Origin: Alkalihalobacillus sp. YIM B00296
GTDB taxonomy: Bacteria > Bacillota > Bacilli > Bacillales > Fictibacillaceae
NCBI RefSeq assembly: GCF_020179385.1
Contig: NZ_JAIBLJ010000001.1
Coordinates: 248,001-312,000 of the forward strand
Reading direction: 5' to 3'
DNA: 64,000 bases
The position numbers and the translations under genes are program-made. Shown one piece after another: positions 42,106 through 51,629 of this stretch. The notes beneath the pieces are model-generated. The model saw only the letters and a program-made list of their open reading frames with translations. It ran no database searches and was not told the origin of the DNA. Every line of letters starts with the position of its first letter. The first letter of the stretch is position 1.

Positions 42106-43431
42106 ATGGCATTTTTAGGAACCGGAACAATGAACAAACTAGGACATTTGGAAATCGGTGGGGTAGATACGACCGAAATGGCAAAGGAATTCGGCACCCC
42201 TCTTTACGTTTATGATGTTGCAAAAATCAGAAAACAAGCCCAGGCATTCTGCTCATCTTTCCAAGAGAGGAACGTTGAAGCAAAAGTTGCCTACGCAAGT
42301 AAAGCTTTTGCTAGTGTTGCGATGTTTCAATTAGTGGATGAGGAAGGACTTTGCCTTGATGTTGTATCAGGCGGAGAACTTTATACAGCGCTTCAAGCTG
42401 GATTTCCAACTGAAAAGATTCACTTTCATGGGAATAATAAGAGTTTTGAAGAACTTCAGATGGCTGTCCAGGAAGGTGTAGGGTGCATTGTGGTCGATAA
42501 CTTTTATGAGCTTGACCTTATAAAGCAGGTAGGTCAGCAATTGAACAAGGTCACCTCTGTACTTTTGAGGATTACACCTGGAATTGAAGCTCACACACAT
42601 GATTACATCCTGACAGGTCAAGAAGACTCCAAGTTCGGATTCGATATCGTCAGTAAACAAGCGGATCAGGCACTGCATGAATGTTTGGCTTCTGAACATA
42701 TGGAAGTTCTAGGTGTCCATTGTCATATCGGCTCACAAATTTTTGAAGCGGATGGTTTCGTCATGGCTGTCCAAAAGGTGTTCGAGCGGCTGGCAGAATG
42801 GAAAAGTTCAAAAGGTTTTGAAGCGGAAGTCGTAAATCTTGGCGGAGGTTTTGGCATTGCGCATACCTCTGAAGAAACCTCAATCTCGATTGAGAAGGTA
42901 ATCAACGTCTTGATCGATGAAGTGGAAAAACAAGTTGGAGACCATAATCTCAACATGCCGGAGATTTGGATCGAACCGGGACGTTCACTGGTTGGCGAAG
43001 CTGGCACAACGCTCTACACGATCGGGTCCGAAAAAAGAATCCCCGGTGTCCGAAATTATGTCTCTGTAGATGGTGGGATGACGGATAATATTCGTCCTGC
43101 CCTTTATCAGGCGAAATATGAAGCTGTCATTGCAAACCGCCTATTGCAAAAAAACATGCAAACAGTATCCATTGCAGGAAGATGCTGTGAATCCGGCGAC
43201 ATGTTGATCCATGACATTCAGCTTCCTAAAACCTCCCAGGGAGATATTTTAGCGATGTTCTGTACGGGAGCTTACGGTTACGCGATGGCAAACAATTATA
43301 ATCGCCTGCCAAGACCAGCTGTCGTCTTTGTTGAAAATGAAGAGGCGCAATTGGTAGTTGAAAGAGAGTCCTATAAAGATCTGATCCATCTGGACAGACC
43401 ATTGAAAAAAACACTTGTATCAAGTTATTAA
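42106..43431 (+). CDS. lysA: Diaminopimelate decarboxylase
   Basis: 441-residue PLP enzyme (fold III) that makes L-lysine from meso-diaminopimelate. The PLP lysine is in KVAYASKAFASVA (about residue 65), the glycine-rich phosphate loop is VVNLGGGFGI (about 243), EPGRSLVGEAG (about 291) and the cross-dimer Cys in AGRCCESGDML (about 362) are complete. GAGGGGAG precedes the ATG. It lies downstream of spoVA as in B. subtilis, but here carries its own L-box riboswitch. Confidence 0.97.
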   Translation: MAFLGTGTMNKLGHLEIGGVDTTEMAKEFGTPLYVYDVAKIRKQAQAFCSSFQERNVEAKVAYASKAFASVAMFQLVDEEGLCLDVVSGGELYTALQAGFPTEKIHFHGNNKSFEELQMAVQEGVGCIVVDNFYELDLIKQVGQQLNKVTSVLLRITPGIEAHTHDYILTGQEDSKFGFDIVSKQADQALHECLASEHMEVLGVHCHIGSQIFEADGFVMAVQKVFERLAEWKSSKGFEAEVVNLGGGFGIAHTSEETSISIEKVINVLIDEVEKQVGDHNLNMPEIWIEPGRSLVGEAGTTLYTIGSEKRIPGVRNYVSVDGGMTDNIRPALYQAKYEAVIANRLLQKNMQTVSIAGRCCESGDMLIHDIQLPKTSQGDILAMFCTGAYGYAMANNYNRLPRPAVVFVENEEAQLVVERESYKDLIHLDRPLKKTLVSSY

Positions 43432-43453
43432 CCCCTGGCACCAGGGGTTTTTC
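43430..43453 (+). terminator. Terminator of lysA
   Basis: AACCCCTG/CAGGGGTT stem with a GCAC-type loop and TTTTT tail, overlapping the stop codon region. Confidence 0.85.
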
Positions 43454-43455
43454 CC

Positions 43456-43484
43456 TTTACTTCACTTTTTAAAAGACATACAAT
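43456..43484 (+). promoter_or_regulatory. Promoter of ppiB
   Basis: TTTACT, 17 bases, TACAAT, placed 32 bases before the ppiB start. Confidence 0.55.
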
Positions 43485-43515
43485 AGAACTACTTGTTCGC
43501 AGAGGAGGATGTTAA

Positions 43516-43950
43516 ATGAAAAAAGGAAGCATTGAATTTGAAAATGGCGAAAAAGTCTTGATCGACTTTTATCCAGAGGAAGCACCAAACACAGTAGCAA
43601 ACTTTGAAAAACTTGCCAACGAAGGTTTTTATAATGGACTTACTTTCCATCGTGTCATCCCTGGATTCGTATCACAGGGCGGATGCCCATCTGGAACAGG
43701 GACTGGGGGGCCTGGATACACGATCGATTGTGAAACAGAAGGGAATCCGCATAAACATAAGCCTGGCACACTTTCAATGGCACACGCTGGAAAGAATACA
43801 GGCGGAAGCCAATTCTTCATTGTCCATGAAAGCCAGCCACATTTAGACGGTGTACATACCGTTTTCGGCCAGGTGACAGAAGGTCTAGACGCTGTCTTAA
43901 GAACGAGAAATGGTGATGTCATGAAAGAAGTTAAAGTCTGGGAAGAATAG
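43516..43950 (+). CDS. ppiB: Peptidyl-prolyl cis-trans isomerase B (cyclophilin)
   Basis: 144-residue cytoplasmic cyclophilin that catalyses proline isomerisation in protein folding. It has the catalytic Arg in [13 protein letters not shown] (about 42-54), [14 protein letters not shown] and the Phe/Gln pocket [17 protein letters not shown] (about 96-112) with HTVFGQV. AGAGGAGG precedes the ATG. It is a single gene with its own promoter and terminator. Confidence 0.96.
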   Translation: MKKGSIEFENGEKVLIDFYPEEAPNTVANFEKLANEGFYNGLTFHRVIPGFVSQGGCPSGTGTGGPGYTIDCETEGNPHKHKPGTLSMAHAGKNTGGSQFFIVHESQPHLDGVHTVFGQVTEGLDAVLRTRNGDVMKEVKVWEE

Positions 43951-43959
43951 AATGTAATG

Positions 43960-43991
43960 GATCGACTCTGATGAAGGGTCGATCTTTTTTA
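43960..43991 (+). terminator. Terminator of ppiB
   Basis: GATCGAC pairs with GTCGATC over an 11-base loop, followed by six T. Confidence 0.8.
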
Positions 43992-44014
43992 ATGGCTATG
44001 AAAATGCGGAAATC

Positions 44015-44130
44015 TGTCTATGGAAGCATCATACAGACATTAGCTAAAAGATGAACTTATTGTCCGCATGAGAGCATCATACACAATAGAGAGCTAAAAA
44101 GGAATTTTGTGTCCACATAGTAGTACATAA
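44015..44130. repeat. Imperfect tandem repeat, about 48-bp unit
   Basis: Units start at 44015, 44062 and 44111 (last one partial). Shared blocks are GTCYRYATG, AGCATCATACA, AGCTAAAA and TTNTTGT or TTTTGT before the next GTCC. It lies between ppiB and the FMN riboswitch promoter, with no ORF through it. Confidence 0.6.
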
Positions 44131-44173
44131 AAATGAGGAAAATGCTTCGTATCATTGAAATCTAACCTTTTCC

Positions 44174-44202
44174 TTGCTAAAGTGCCGAATTAAGAGTAAC
44201 AT
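44174..44202 (+). promoter_or_regulatory. Promoter of riboflavin operon
   Basis: TTGCTA, 17 bases, TAACAT, about 20 bases before the FMN riboswitch. Confidence 0.5.
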
Positions 44203-44221
44203 GTAAGTACAATAAAAAACA

Positions 44222-44360
44222 TTTCCTTCGGGGTAGGGTGAAATTCCCAACCGGCGGTGATAAAGCATAAGCTTTTCAGTCCGTGACCCGTTGCTTTCGT
44301 AACGGTGGATTCGGTGCAACTCCGAAGCCGACAGTATAGTCTGGATGGGAGAAGGAATTT
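44222..44360 (+). promoter_or_regulatory. FMN riboswitch (RFN element)
   Basis: Contains the conserved RFN blocks TCGGGGTAGGGTGAAATTCC, AACCGGCGGTGAT, AGTCCGTGACCCG, GTGGATTCGGTGCAACTCCG, AAGCCGACAGTATAGTCTGG and ATGGGAGAAGGA. A terminator lies 200 bases downstream (44556-44596), so FMN would block transcription into ribD. Confidence 0.97.
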
Positions 44361-44801
44361 ATACAGGAAGTAGATAAGATACTCAAAGTAACCGTGAATG
44401 CTCGGCTGCCTGGGCCTGATTTGTTATGGCTTTTTTGAAAAGGAAACTTGCCATCTACAGGTTTCTTGAATATGGACGGTCTACTTTTATTCTCACTCGT
44501 CTTTTCTGAACAATCGTTCAGTCTTTTGAAGTCGAGGTTTATTTCCAATGCTCTCAAAACCCCGAACATGCTTAAATGCATCTTTGGGGTTTTTTATTTT
44601 TGGCATTATAGAAAGTTCCAGCGAAAATCGCTTCACGTATGCAGGAAAAAGCAGGTCATGCGAAGCTCAACAGCGAGGTACCGTGGAACGGATGTGGATG
44701 CTTGCGGATACCCCTCTGAAAGGGAGTGAATTTCGCGAAAATCACAAGTGTATTTAACTAAGAGAAACATCTTATCGGCAATGGTGAAAAGAGGAGATAC
44801 G
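44361..44801 (+). other. Long untranslated leader between FMN riboswitch and ribD
   Basis: About 440 bases. It contains the terminator at 44556-44596 and, after it, about 200 bases with several small inverted pairs but no ORF that has a ribosome site. I see no second riboswitch. Confidence 0.6.
44556..44596 (+). terminator. Terminator in the rib leader
   Basis: AAAACCCC pairs with GGGGTTTT over a 22-base loop that contains a weak TGC.GCA stem, followed by TTTATTTTT. It is the likely output hairpin of the FMN riboswitch. Confidence 0.8.
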
Positions 44802-45893
44802 ATGGAACACGCCCGTTATATGAATTTAGCCATTGAAATGGCGAAACAAACCACCGGCCAAACTGCCCCTAATCCTAAGGTTGGCGCTGTCGTCGTAAAG
44901 AACGGGGAAATCGTTGGTTTAGGTGCACATTTGAAAGCAGGCGAAGGCCATGCTGAAGTCCATGCGTTACAAATGGCTGGTGACAAGGCAAAAGGGGCAA
45001 CGATGTATGTCACATTAGAGCCTTGCAGCCACCATGGAAAAACACCCCCGTGCGCCGATCTTGTCATCGAACAAGGGATCCAGACAATATATATTGCAAC
45101 AACAGATCCGAATCCGTTGGTAGCTGGAAGGGGCATAGAGAGACTTAAAGAGGCCGGTCTGGATGTACATGTCGGTTTGAATGAACAGAGCGCGGTTGCT
45201 CTGAATACGATTTTCAATCATTTCATGAGGACGAACCTGCCATTCGTCACTTTAAAATCGGCTTCGAGCATGGATGGCAAGATTGCGACGAAAACAGGCC
45301 ATAGCAAATGGATTACCGGTCCTGAAGCGAGATTGGATGTCCATCGTTATCGACATGAACATGATGCGATCTTGGTCGGGATCGATACGATCATAAAGGA
45401 TGATCCTTCACTAACAACGCGACTTCCATCAGGAGGGAAAAATCCGATTCGCCTCGTAATGGATACTCATTTACGAATCCCGAAGCAATCGAAGGTATTG
45501 AACGATCGGGAAGCACCCACATGGATCATAACAGGTAGTCAAGTTTCAGGAACAGGGATTCAAGCCCTTCAGAATGATCATGTTCGAATTTTAAAGATGC
45601 CTGAAGAAAAAATAAATATCCATGCCTTGTTGGAGCGCCTCGTACAAGAAAGGATCACTTCCATCTTGGTAGAAGGCGGTGGAACCGTCCATGCAAGTTT
45701 TATAAAAGAAAAAGCCTTCCAACAAATCGTTACTTATCTCGCACCGATATTGATCGGTGGACATTCCAGCCCTTCAATCATAGGGGGAGAAGGGATTGAG
45801 AGGGTATCAGATGCGATGGAGCTTGAAATGGTTTCATATGAAAAAATCGGAAAAGACTTGAAAATTGTTTCAATACCGAAGGGGAGATCTTGA
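44802..45893 (+). CDS. ribD: Riboflavin biosynthesis deaminase/reductase RibD
   Basis: 363-residue bifunctional enzyme. The N-terminal deaminase (about 1-145) has the zinc site GHAEVHAL and PCSHHGKTPPC. The C-terminal reductase (about 146-363) has FVTLKSASSMDGKIAT and the NADPH-site end ILVEGGGTVHASF. It carries out the second and third steps from GTP to riboflavin. The ATG at 44802 has GAGGAG 6 bases upstream and matches the B. subtilis length of 361. It overlaps ribE by one base (TGATG). Confidence 0.96.
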   Translation: MEHARYMNLAIEMAKQTTGQTAPNPKVGAVVVKNGEIVGLGAHLKAGEGHAEVHALQMAGDKAKGATMYVTLEPCSHHGKTPPCADLVIEQGIQTIYIATTDPNPLVAGRGIERLKEAGLDVHVGLNEQSAVALNTIFNHFMRTNLPFVTLKSASSMDGKIATKTGHSKWITGPEARLDVHRYRHEHDAILVGIDTIIKDDPSLTTRLPSGGKNPIRLVMDTHLRIPKQSKVLNDREAPTWIITGSQVSGTGIQALQNDHVRILKMPEEKINIHALLERLVQERITSILVEGGGTVHASFIKEKAFQQIVTYLAPILIGGHSSPSIIGGEGIERVSDAMELEMVSYEKIGKDLKIVSIPKGRS

Positions 45894-46540
45894 TGTTTAC
45901 GGGAATCATCGAAGAGATTGGAAAAATACAATCGGTTAAAGAATCTGCTGAAGGTTATGTCATCCGGATCGAAGCTAGGAAAGTCCTTAAGGATGTGCAT
46001 CTTGGTGACAGTATTTCCGTAAACGGAATTTGCTTGACTGTCACATCATTCGAATCTTCTTCTTTCAGTGTCGATGTAATGCCGGAAACACTGCGTCACA
46101 CCAACTTGAAATCGTTGAGAACAGGGGATGGCGTCAACTTAGAACGTGCGATGGCAGCTGGCGGAAGGTTTGGAGGACATTTCGTATCTGGCCATATTGA
46201 TGGGGTCGGAGAAATTGTCCGGAAGACCAGGAAACAAAACGCCATCTACTATGAAATCAAAGCACCAAAGGAACTTCAACTTTATTTTATGAACAAAGGT
46301 TCTGTTGCAGTTGATGGGACAAGTCTTACAATCTTTGGAGTGACAGGTTCTACATTTACCCTATCACTCATTCCACATACTGTTGAAGAATCAGTCCTAG
46401 GTAGTAAAGATGAAGGGGATCTTGTCAATATCGAATGTGACATGTTAGTCAAATATATGGATAACTTAATACAAAAAAGAACAAAAGAAACACAATCAAG
46501 TCGATTGACTGAAGAATTTCTATCGGAACATGGATTTTGA
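45893..46540 (+). CDS. ribE: Riboflavin synthase alpha chain
   Basis: 215-residue enzyme that dismutates two lumazines to riboflavin. Two homologous lumazine-binding barrels are seen: N-terminal MFTGIIEEIG ... GDSISVNGICLTV ... MPETLRHTNLKS and C-terminal FVSGHIDGVGEI ... SVAVDGTSLTI ... IPHTVEESVL. The ATG at 45893 overlaps the ribD stop. GGGGAG lies 7 bases upstream. Confidence 0.95.
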   Translation: MFTGIIEEIGKIQSVKESAEGYVIRIEARKVLKDVHLGDSISVNGICLTVTSFESSSFSVDVMPETLRHTNLKSLRTGDGVNLERAMAAGGRFGGHFVSGHIDGVGEIVRKTRKQNAIYYEIKAPKELQLYFMNKGSVAVDGTSLTIFGVTGSTFTLSLIPHTVEESVLGSKDEGDLVNIECDMLVKYMDNLIQKRTKETQSSRLTEEFLSEHGF

Positions 46541-46563
46541 TCAATAGAGGATGGTGATAGCAA

Positions 46564-47757
46564 ATGTTCGATCCAATTGAAGAAGCAATATATGAATTGA
46601 TGCAAGGAAAAATCGTCATCGTTTGTGATGATGAAGACCGTGAGAATGAAGGTGACTTCATTGCACTGGCAGATCGTGTCACGCCTGAGGTTGTGAACTT
46701 CATGGTTACCCATGGACGTGGTCTTGTTTGTACACCGATTACAGAAGAGCTCGCACAAAAACTGGACCTCAACCCGATGGTGAATCAAAATACGGATCCC
46801 CACGGCACAGCTTTTACCGTAAGTATAGACCATAAGTCAGCTACCACAGGGATTTCAGCCCAAGAACGCGCCGTTACGATGAAAGCATTGTTAGACCCGA
46901 ATGCTGTCCCAGCAGATTTTAAACGACCTGGGCATGTCTTTCCGTTGATCGCAAAGCAGGGTGGAGTACTAAGAAGGGCGGGACATACAGAAGCTGCCAT
47001 TGATCTTGCCAGACTTTCGGGAGGGGAACCAGCCGGTGTCATTTGTGAAATCATGAATGAAGATGGTACGATGGCACGTGTACCACAGCTACGTAAAATT
47101 GCAGATGAATATGATTTGAAAATGATAACGATCAAGGATCTGATCCAATATCGGAATCGTAAAGATAAATTGGTCAAAAAAGAGATCGAGATAAAATTGC
47201 CTACCGGTTTCGGTGAATTCCGAGCAATAGGCTATTCGAACATTCTTGATCAAAATGAACATGTAGCTTTAGTGAAAGGTGAAATCATCCCTGATGATCC
47301 AACCTTGGTACGGGTACATTCGGAATGTCTGACAGGAGATGTATTCGGTTCGTATCGATGTGACTGTGGTCCGCAACTCCATGCCGCATTGACCCAAATC
47401 GAAGAAGAGGGCAATGGTGTCCTCCTTTACATGAGGCAAGAGGGACGTGGTATCGGCCTCCTAAATAAGATGAAAGCATATAAGCTTCAAGAAGAGGGAT
47501 TGGATACCGTAGAGGCGAATGAAAAACTCGGCTTCGCCCCGGATCTTCGGGATTATGGTATTGGAGCTCAAATATTAAGAGATCTCGGAATTACAAAAAT
47601 GAAACTTCTGACGAATAATCCTCGTAAAATCAAGGGACTGAGCGGGTATGGTCTTGAAGTGGTCGATCGCGTGCCGATTCAGATGCCGCATCGGGTTGAA
47701 AACGAAAAATACTTGAGAACAAAACATAGTAAGCTTGGGCATATGCTCCACTTTTAA
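46564..47757 (+). CDS. ribA: Bifunctional DHBP synthase / GTP cyclohydrolase II (RibA/RibBA)
   Basis: 397-residue fusion. Residues about 1-200 are 3,4-dihydroxy-2-butanone 4-phosphate synthase ([37 protein letters not shown]). Residues about 201-397 are GTP cyclohydrolase II with the zinc cysteines in [19 protein letters not shown] and the catalytic [13 protein letters not shown]. It feeds both branches of riboflavin synthesis. AGGATGGTG precedes the ATG. Confidence 0.96.
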   Translation: MFDPIEEAIYELMQGKIVIVCDDEDRENEGDFIALADRVTPEVVNFMVTHGRGLVCTPITEELAQKLDLNPMVNQNTDPHGTAFTVSIDHKSATTGISAQERAVTMKALLDPNAVPADFKRPGHVFPLIAKQGGVLRRAGHTEAAIDLARLSGGEPAGVICEIMNEDGTMARVPQLRKIADEYDLKMITIKDLIQYRNRKDKLVKKEIEIKLPTGFGEFRAIGYSNILDQNEHVALVKGEIIPDDPTLVRVHSECLTGDVFGSYRCDCGPQLHAALTQIEEEGNGVLLYMRQEGRGIGLLNKMKAYKLQEEGLDTVEANEKLGFAPDLRDYGIGAQILRDLGITKMKLLTNNPRKIKGLSGYGLEVVDRVPIQMPHRVENEKYLRTKHSKLGHMLHF

Positions 47758-47831
47758 CAGACAAGCATTACAAGTCAATCTTTTGCTTGCATTCAAACGC
47801 ATTAATTTGGACAAATCAGGAGGCTCTAATT

Positions 47832-48302
47832 ATGGGAACAATTTTTGAAGGGAACTTAATAGGAACAGGATTGAAAGTCGGAATTGTTGTTGGTCGATTT
47901 AATGAATTCATTACAGGGAAGTTATTGTCAGGTGCAGAGGATGCTTTGAAGCGGCATGGTATCAAAGAACAAGACATTGATGTGGCTTGGGTCCCGGGGG
48001 CATTTGAAATTCCTTTGATCGCCAAAAAAATGGTTGAATCAGACAAATATGATGCTGTCATCACGTTGGGGACTGTCATTAGAGGCTCTACACCTCACTT
48101 TGATTATGTTTGTAGCGAAGTGGCGAAAGGGGTCTCAAGCCTTTCATTGAATTCCGGAACACCTGTGATTTTCGGAGTTTTGACGACGGATTCAATCGAA
48201 CAGGCAGTTGAACGCGCAGGTACGAAAGCTGGTAATAAAGGTTGGGAAGCAGCTGTATCAGCGATTGAAATGGGTAACCTGTGCCGTTCTTTCGATAAAT
48301 AA
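47832..48302 (+). CDS. ribH: 6,7-dimethyl-8-ribityllumazine synthase
   Basis: 156-residue lumazine synthase, which forms 60-subunit capsids in Bacillus, often enclosing RibE. Substrate motifs are [12 protein letters not shown] (about 19-30), VPGAFEIPL (about 55), [17 protein letters not shown] (about 80-96) and the catalytic His there, and [11 protein letters not shown]. The ATG at 47832 has AGGAGG 8 bases upstream; the longer in-frame ORF from 47787 lacks one. Confidence 0.96.
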   Translation: MGTIFEGNLIGTGLKVGIVVGRFNEFITGKLLSGAEDALKRHGIKEQDIDVAWVPGAFEIPLIAKKMVESDKYDAVITLGTVIRGSTPHFDYVCSEVAKGVSSLSLNSGTPVIFGVLTTDSIEQAVERAGTKAGNKGWEAAVSAIEMGNLCRSFDK

Positions 48303-48424
48303 AACGTAAAACAAACTCTGAATCATCGAATTTTTATCATGACAAGGATAGAGGGATCATTCTAGGATAATACCAAAATTCGCAAAGTGAACTTTTATCG
48401 ACTATAATAGATATGAATTTGACT

Positions 48425-48453
48425 TTGTACATCGCTCGACTTTTCTTTATAAT
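48425..48453 (+). promoter_or_regulatory. Promoter upstream of the small ORF and ribT
   Basis: TTGTAC, 17 bases, TATAAT. A second TATAAT-like element is at about 48406. This gives ribT a supply independent of the FMN-controlled operon. Confidence 0.65.
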
Positions 48454-48503
48454 AGGCATTGTCCCCCAAAGGTTTTAAGGTTTATGGCGGGAAGAGGATG
48501 AGA

Positions 48504-48993
<490 letters not shown>

Positions 48994-48997
48994 TCGG

Positions 48998-49033
48998 AAA
49001 CGGGAAGGATCAACCTTCCCGTTTCTTTTTTCT
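48998..49033. terminator. Bidirectional terminator between ribT and the DUF309 gene
   Basis: Perfect 11-bp stem AAACGGGAAGG/CCTTCCCGTTT over 5 bases with CTTTTTTC on the plus side. Confidence 0.9.
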
Positions 49034-49537
49034 TAAATTTTTTTGTACTAATCGTTCATTGATGACTTCTTGACGATCTCGAAGGGTATGTTTATGGAGT
49101 AGGAAATCATTTGTCAAATCGCTGGGAAGACCGTAACTACAACCGACTTTTTCACATTCTTGTTTACAAAGAATGATTAATAATTGATCTTTGATCGGCA
49201 GGTTGAAGCTTTCATATGGTTGTTTATTTTCGATTTCTTCGACCCTTTTTTGTAAAATGGCTTGCAGTAGTTCAGAATCTAATCCTAAAGCTTCGATTTC
49301 AGGCTGCTCTGATTCGATGATCCGGACCGCGCTCTGCATCATCCGTAAGGCTCCAGGATAATTCTTCCTTCTGTGATGGTAAAGGGATACGGCAATCTGT
49401 ATGAGACCCACCCAGTGGTTCTTTGGTTCGTTTTTCGGAACCGATTTCCAATGTTCTTCTAGAATTTCATGACACTCGAAGTAATCACGCAATCCATGAA
49501 AATGGACTAAAAAATCTACATAAGGCTTTGGATACAT
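49010..49537 (-). CDS. DUF309 domain protein (YpuF-like)
   Basis: 175-residue helical protein with the DUF309 signature FHGLRDYFECHEILEEHWK (about 13-31) and VGLIQIAVSLYHHRRKNYPGA (about 43-63), whose conserved His and Glu suggest a metal or phosphoryl site. Function unknown. A second half contains CKQECEKVGCSYG (about 119-131), with three close cysteines. The ATG at 49537 has GGAGG 8 bases upstream. Located beside scpA as ypuF is in B. subtilis, but on the opposite strand here. Confidence 0.82.
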   Translation of the reverse strand: MYPKPYVDFLVHFHGLRDYFECHEILEEHWKSVPKNEPKNHWVGLIQIAVSLYHHRRKNYPGALRMMQSAVRIIESEQPEIEALGLDSELLQAILQKRVEEIENKQPYESFNLPIKDQLLIILCKQECEKVGCSYGLPSDLTNDFLLHKHTLRDRQEVINERLVQKNLRKKKREG

Positions 49538-49619
49538 GAATGATACCTCCATAGTCAGGTAGTTTCAGTTTAGCATATAAACCGGGGTTCTTTCATTTTG
49601 CTTACGGAAAAAGACAAAA

Positions 49620-49648
49620 TTGTGGGGATACCTGCTGTATGCTATAAT
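49620..49648 (+). promoter_or_regulatory. Promoter of scpAB
   Basis: TTGTGG, 17 bases, TATAAT with a TGC extension directly upstream of the -10. Confidence 0.75.
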
Positions 49649-49728
49649 ATCGTCATATTTCATACTTGGAAACGATTTTGCTTTTAAGTATGATTCATTA
49701 CCTATTAGATGTGAGAATGGTGAATTCA

Positions 49729-50487
49729 ATGACCCAATATAACGTTCGACTGGATGCATTCGAAGGTCCACTGGATTTATTGCTTCATTTGATCAACCGA
49801 TATGAAATTGATATTTATGATATTCCAGTTGCTAAGATTACGGAACAATACCTGGAATACATACATACGATGCAGGACCTTCAACTGGATGTTGCTAGTG
49901 AGTATCTTGTCATGGCGGCGACACTTATTGCAATCAAGAGCAAAACCTTGCTGCCAAAGCATGAAGATGAGGATTATGTCCATCAGCTTGAAATGGATAT
50001 GGAGAAAGACCCTCGAGATGAGCTTGTCCGTCGACTCATCGAGTATCGCAAATATAAGGAAGCAGCCTCCTATTTAAGAGAACACGAGAGTAAGAGGAGC
50101 CTGACATTTTCAAAACCACCGAGCAATCTTGAGCATATCGAATCAAAACAAGAACCAGCCAATCCAGTTTCGAATATGATAATATATGATATAGTAGGTG
50201 CTTTTCAATCCCTTTTTGATAAAAAAAGAACAAAGAAGACACCCCAAACCAAAATCGACCGCCAGGATATTCCGATTGACAAGCGCATGAGGGAGATTGT
50301 TTCTGAACTGCGTTTCCGAAAAGGGAGACAGACGTTCCAAAACCTCTTTCCATATCCAAGTAAAGACCATATGGTAGTAACCTTTTTGGCGATCCTGGAA
50401 TTGATGAAAACAAGGCAAATACGTTGTAAACAGAGTGAGAACTTTAATGAAATTGTAATTGACTTGATGGAGGAGGATATTAGTTGA
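49729..50487 (+). CDS. scpA: Segregation and condensation protein A
   Basis: 252-residue kleisin that bridges the two Smc heads in the bacterial condensin. The N-terminal domain opens FEGPLDLLLHLINRYEIDIY (about 9-28) and DVASEYLVMAATLIAIKSK (about 58-76), which bind the Smc neck; a variable middle and a C-terminal winged helix (about 175-250, VTFLAILELMKTRQIRCKQ) binds the Smc cap. The ATG at 49729 has GGTGA 5 bases upstream and aligns with the 251-residue B. subtilis protein; ATG 49717 is an alternative. It overlaps scpB by 4 bases. Confidence 0.94.
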   Translation: MTQYNVRLDAFEGPLDLLLHLINRYEIDIYDIPVAKITEQYLEYIHTMQDLQLDVASEYLVMAATLIAIKSKTLLPKHEDEDYVHQLEMDMEKDPRDELVRRLIEYRKYKEAASYLREHESKRSLTFSKPPSNLEHIESKQEPANPVSNMIIYDIVGAFQSLFDKKRTKKTPQTKIDRQDIPIDKRMREIVSELRFRKGRQTFQNLFPYPSKDHMVVTFLAILELMKTRQIRCKQSENFNEIVIDLMEEDIS

Positions 50488-51086
50488 CGACAAGAATTGA
50501 GCAAAAAGCTGTGATCGAAGGTCTGCTTTTTGTTGTCGGGGATGAAGGGTTGGAAGGAAAGCAAGCTGCTGATATTCTTCAAATTGAGACTTCAGAAGCC
50601 GAAGAACTTATTCAGGAAATGATGACAGATTACCAGGCTGAAGAGCGTGGAATTGAAATCGTTGAAATTGCAGGCGCTTATCAATTTACGACAAAAGCAA
50701 AACATATTACATACTATGAAAGATTCGTCGAATCACCTACAACAAGCTCACTGTCCCAAGCGGCTCTCGAAACTCTTGCTATCGTCGCTTATAAACAGCC
50801 GATCACAAGGGCTGAAATCGAAGACATCCGTGGAGTGAAGACGGAAAAACCTCTCCAAACCTTGTCAGCGAAGCATCTAGTGAAAGAAGTGGGAAGAGCA
50901 GAAGGAACCGGGCGGGCGATTCTATATGGTACAACGAAAGAGTTTCTTGAATACTTTGGGATGAAGTCAAAAGAAGACCTTCCAAAATTACCGGAACAAT
51001 ATGAAGATGACTCCATCGACGACGAAGCAGATTTGTTTTTTGAGAATTTCGAATCCGTAATGGAACCGAAACACAAGGGGGAATAA
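50484..51086 (+). CDS. scpB: Segregation and condensation protein B
   Basis: 200-residue KITE protein made of two winged helices that dimerises on the ScpA middle segment. It contains AVIEGLLFVVGDEGL (about 9-23), SQAALETLAIVAYKQPITRAEIEDIRGV-type core (about 92-119) and GRAEGTGRAILYGTTKEFLEYFG (about 137-159). It starts with TTG, GGAGGAGG 8 bases upstream, inside the end of scpA. The acidic C-terminus (about 170-190) is typical. An unknown gene follows after 2 bases. Confidence 0.94.
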   Translation: MTTRIEQKAVIEGLLFVVGDEGLEGKQAADILQIETSEAEELIQEMMTDYQAEERGIEIVEIAGAYQFTTKAKHITYYERFVESPTTSSLSQAALETLAIVAYKQPITRAEIEDIRGVKTEKPLQTLSAKHLVKEVGRAEGTGRAILYGTTKEFLEYFGMKSKEDLPKLPEQYEDDSIDDEADLFFENFESVMEPKHKGE

Positions 51087-51088
51087 CC

Positions 51089-51490
51089 GTGATTATTACT
51101 TCAATAGCAGGAAAAGAGCTGGAAAAGTCTAAATCGAACTCGCCTGAAGAGTTTTTCAATCGCTCTGAAGTGACCTTCCTGGATGGTAAAAGTGAAAAAA
51201 CCTTAACTGTATTATATGTAAGGTATTTTGATGAAAAGATATCCGAATTTTCGAGTTTTAAAACAGAAGAACTCTTTGAAGTAGAAGGACGGCTCATCCA
51301 TTTACGCGAGGCTGTGGCATTGCTAGCCCTTCAAGCTTATCCAGAATATGCAAAACGGCATCGTGTCTACATAAATGATGAAGTACAGTTCGCATCTTTA
51401 TTTAAAGGGAAAGAGCCAGAAGCACTCAAGAAAATGGTCAAGAACATTATGGTAGAAGGTCGGCTGGAGTCGAATGGACAAAAGGGATGA
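51089..51490 (+). CDS. Uncharacterised 133-residue protein co-transcribed with scpAB
   Basis: I do not recognise this protein. It begins at GTG with GGGGGAATAACC upstream and only 2 bases after scpB, so it is translated with scpAB. It has a mixed alpha/beta pattern: beta-rich first half (EVTFLDGKSEKTLTVLYVRY), then a helical part (LREAVALLALQAYPEYAKRH), ending with a charged tail. There is no signal peptide or membrane helix. It does not resemble B. subtilis YpuI, which occupies the position after scpB there. A cytoplasmic role tied to chromosome condensation or segregation is possible from context only. Confidence 0.75.
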   Translation: MIITSIAGKELEKSKSNSPEEFFNRSEVTFLDGKSEKTLTVLYVRYFDEKISEFSSFKTEELFEVEGRLIHLREAVALLALQAYPEYAKRHRVYINDEVQFASLFKGKEPEALKKMVKNIMVEGRLESNGQKG

Positions 51491-51568
51491 AAAATCATGA
51501 TGGTGTTCAGGGACCATCCAATCCTTCTTTTAACTCAAACAATCACCTTCTATGGTTATATACATATC

Positions 51569-51613
51569 AAAAGAGGCTGATCTATGCATCTCCATGCATG
51601 GCCCAGCCTCTTT
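51569..51613. terminator. Bidirectional terminator between the scpAB operon and the yjcZ-like gene
   Basis: AAAGAGGCTG/CAGCCTCTTT perfect stem around a 24-base loop containing an ATGCAT pair. Confidence 0.85.
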
Positions 51614-51629
51614 CGTTCCGATGTATAGT

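Noticed and set aside
44448-44729. 93-codon frame in the ribD leader
   Set aside because: Runs through the terminator hairpin at 44556-44596, has no ribosome site and no recognisable domain.
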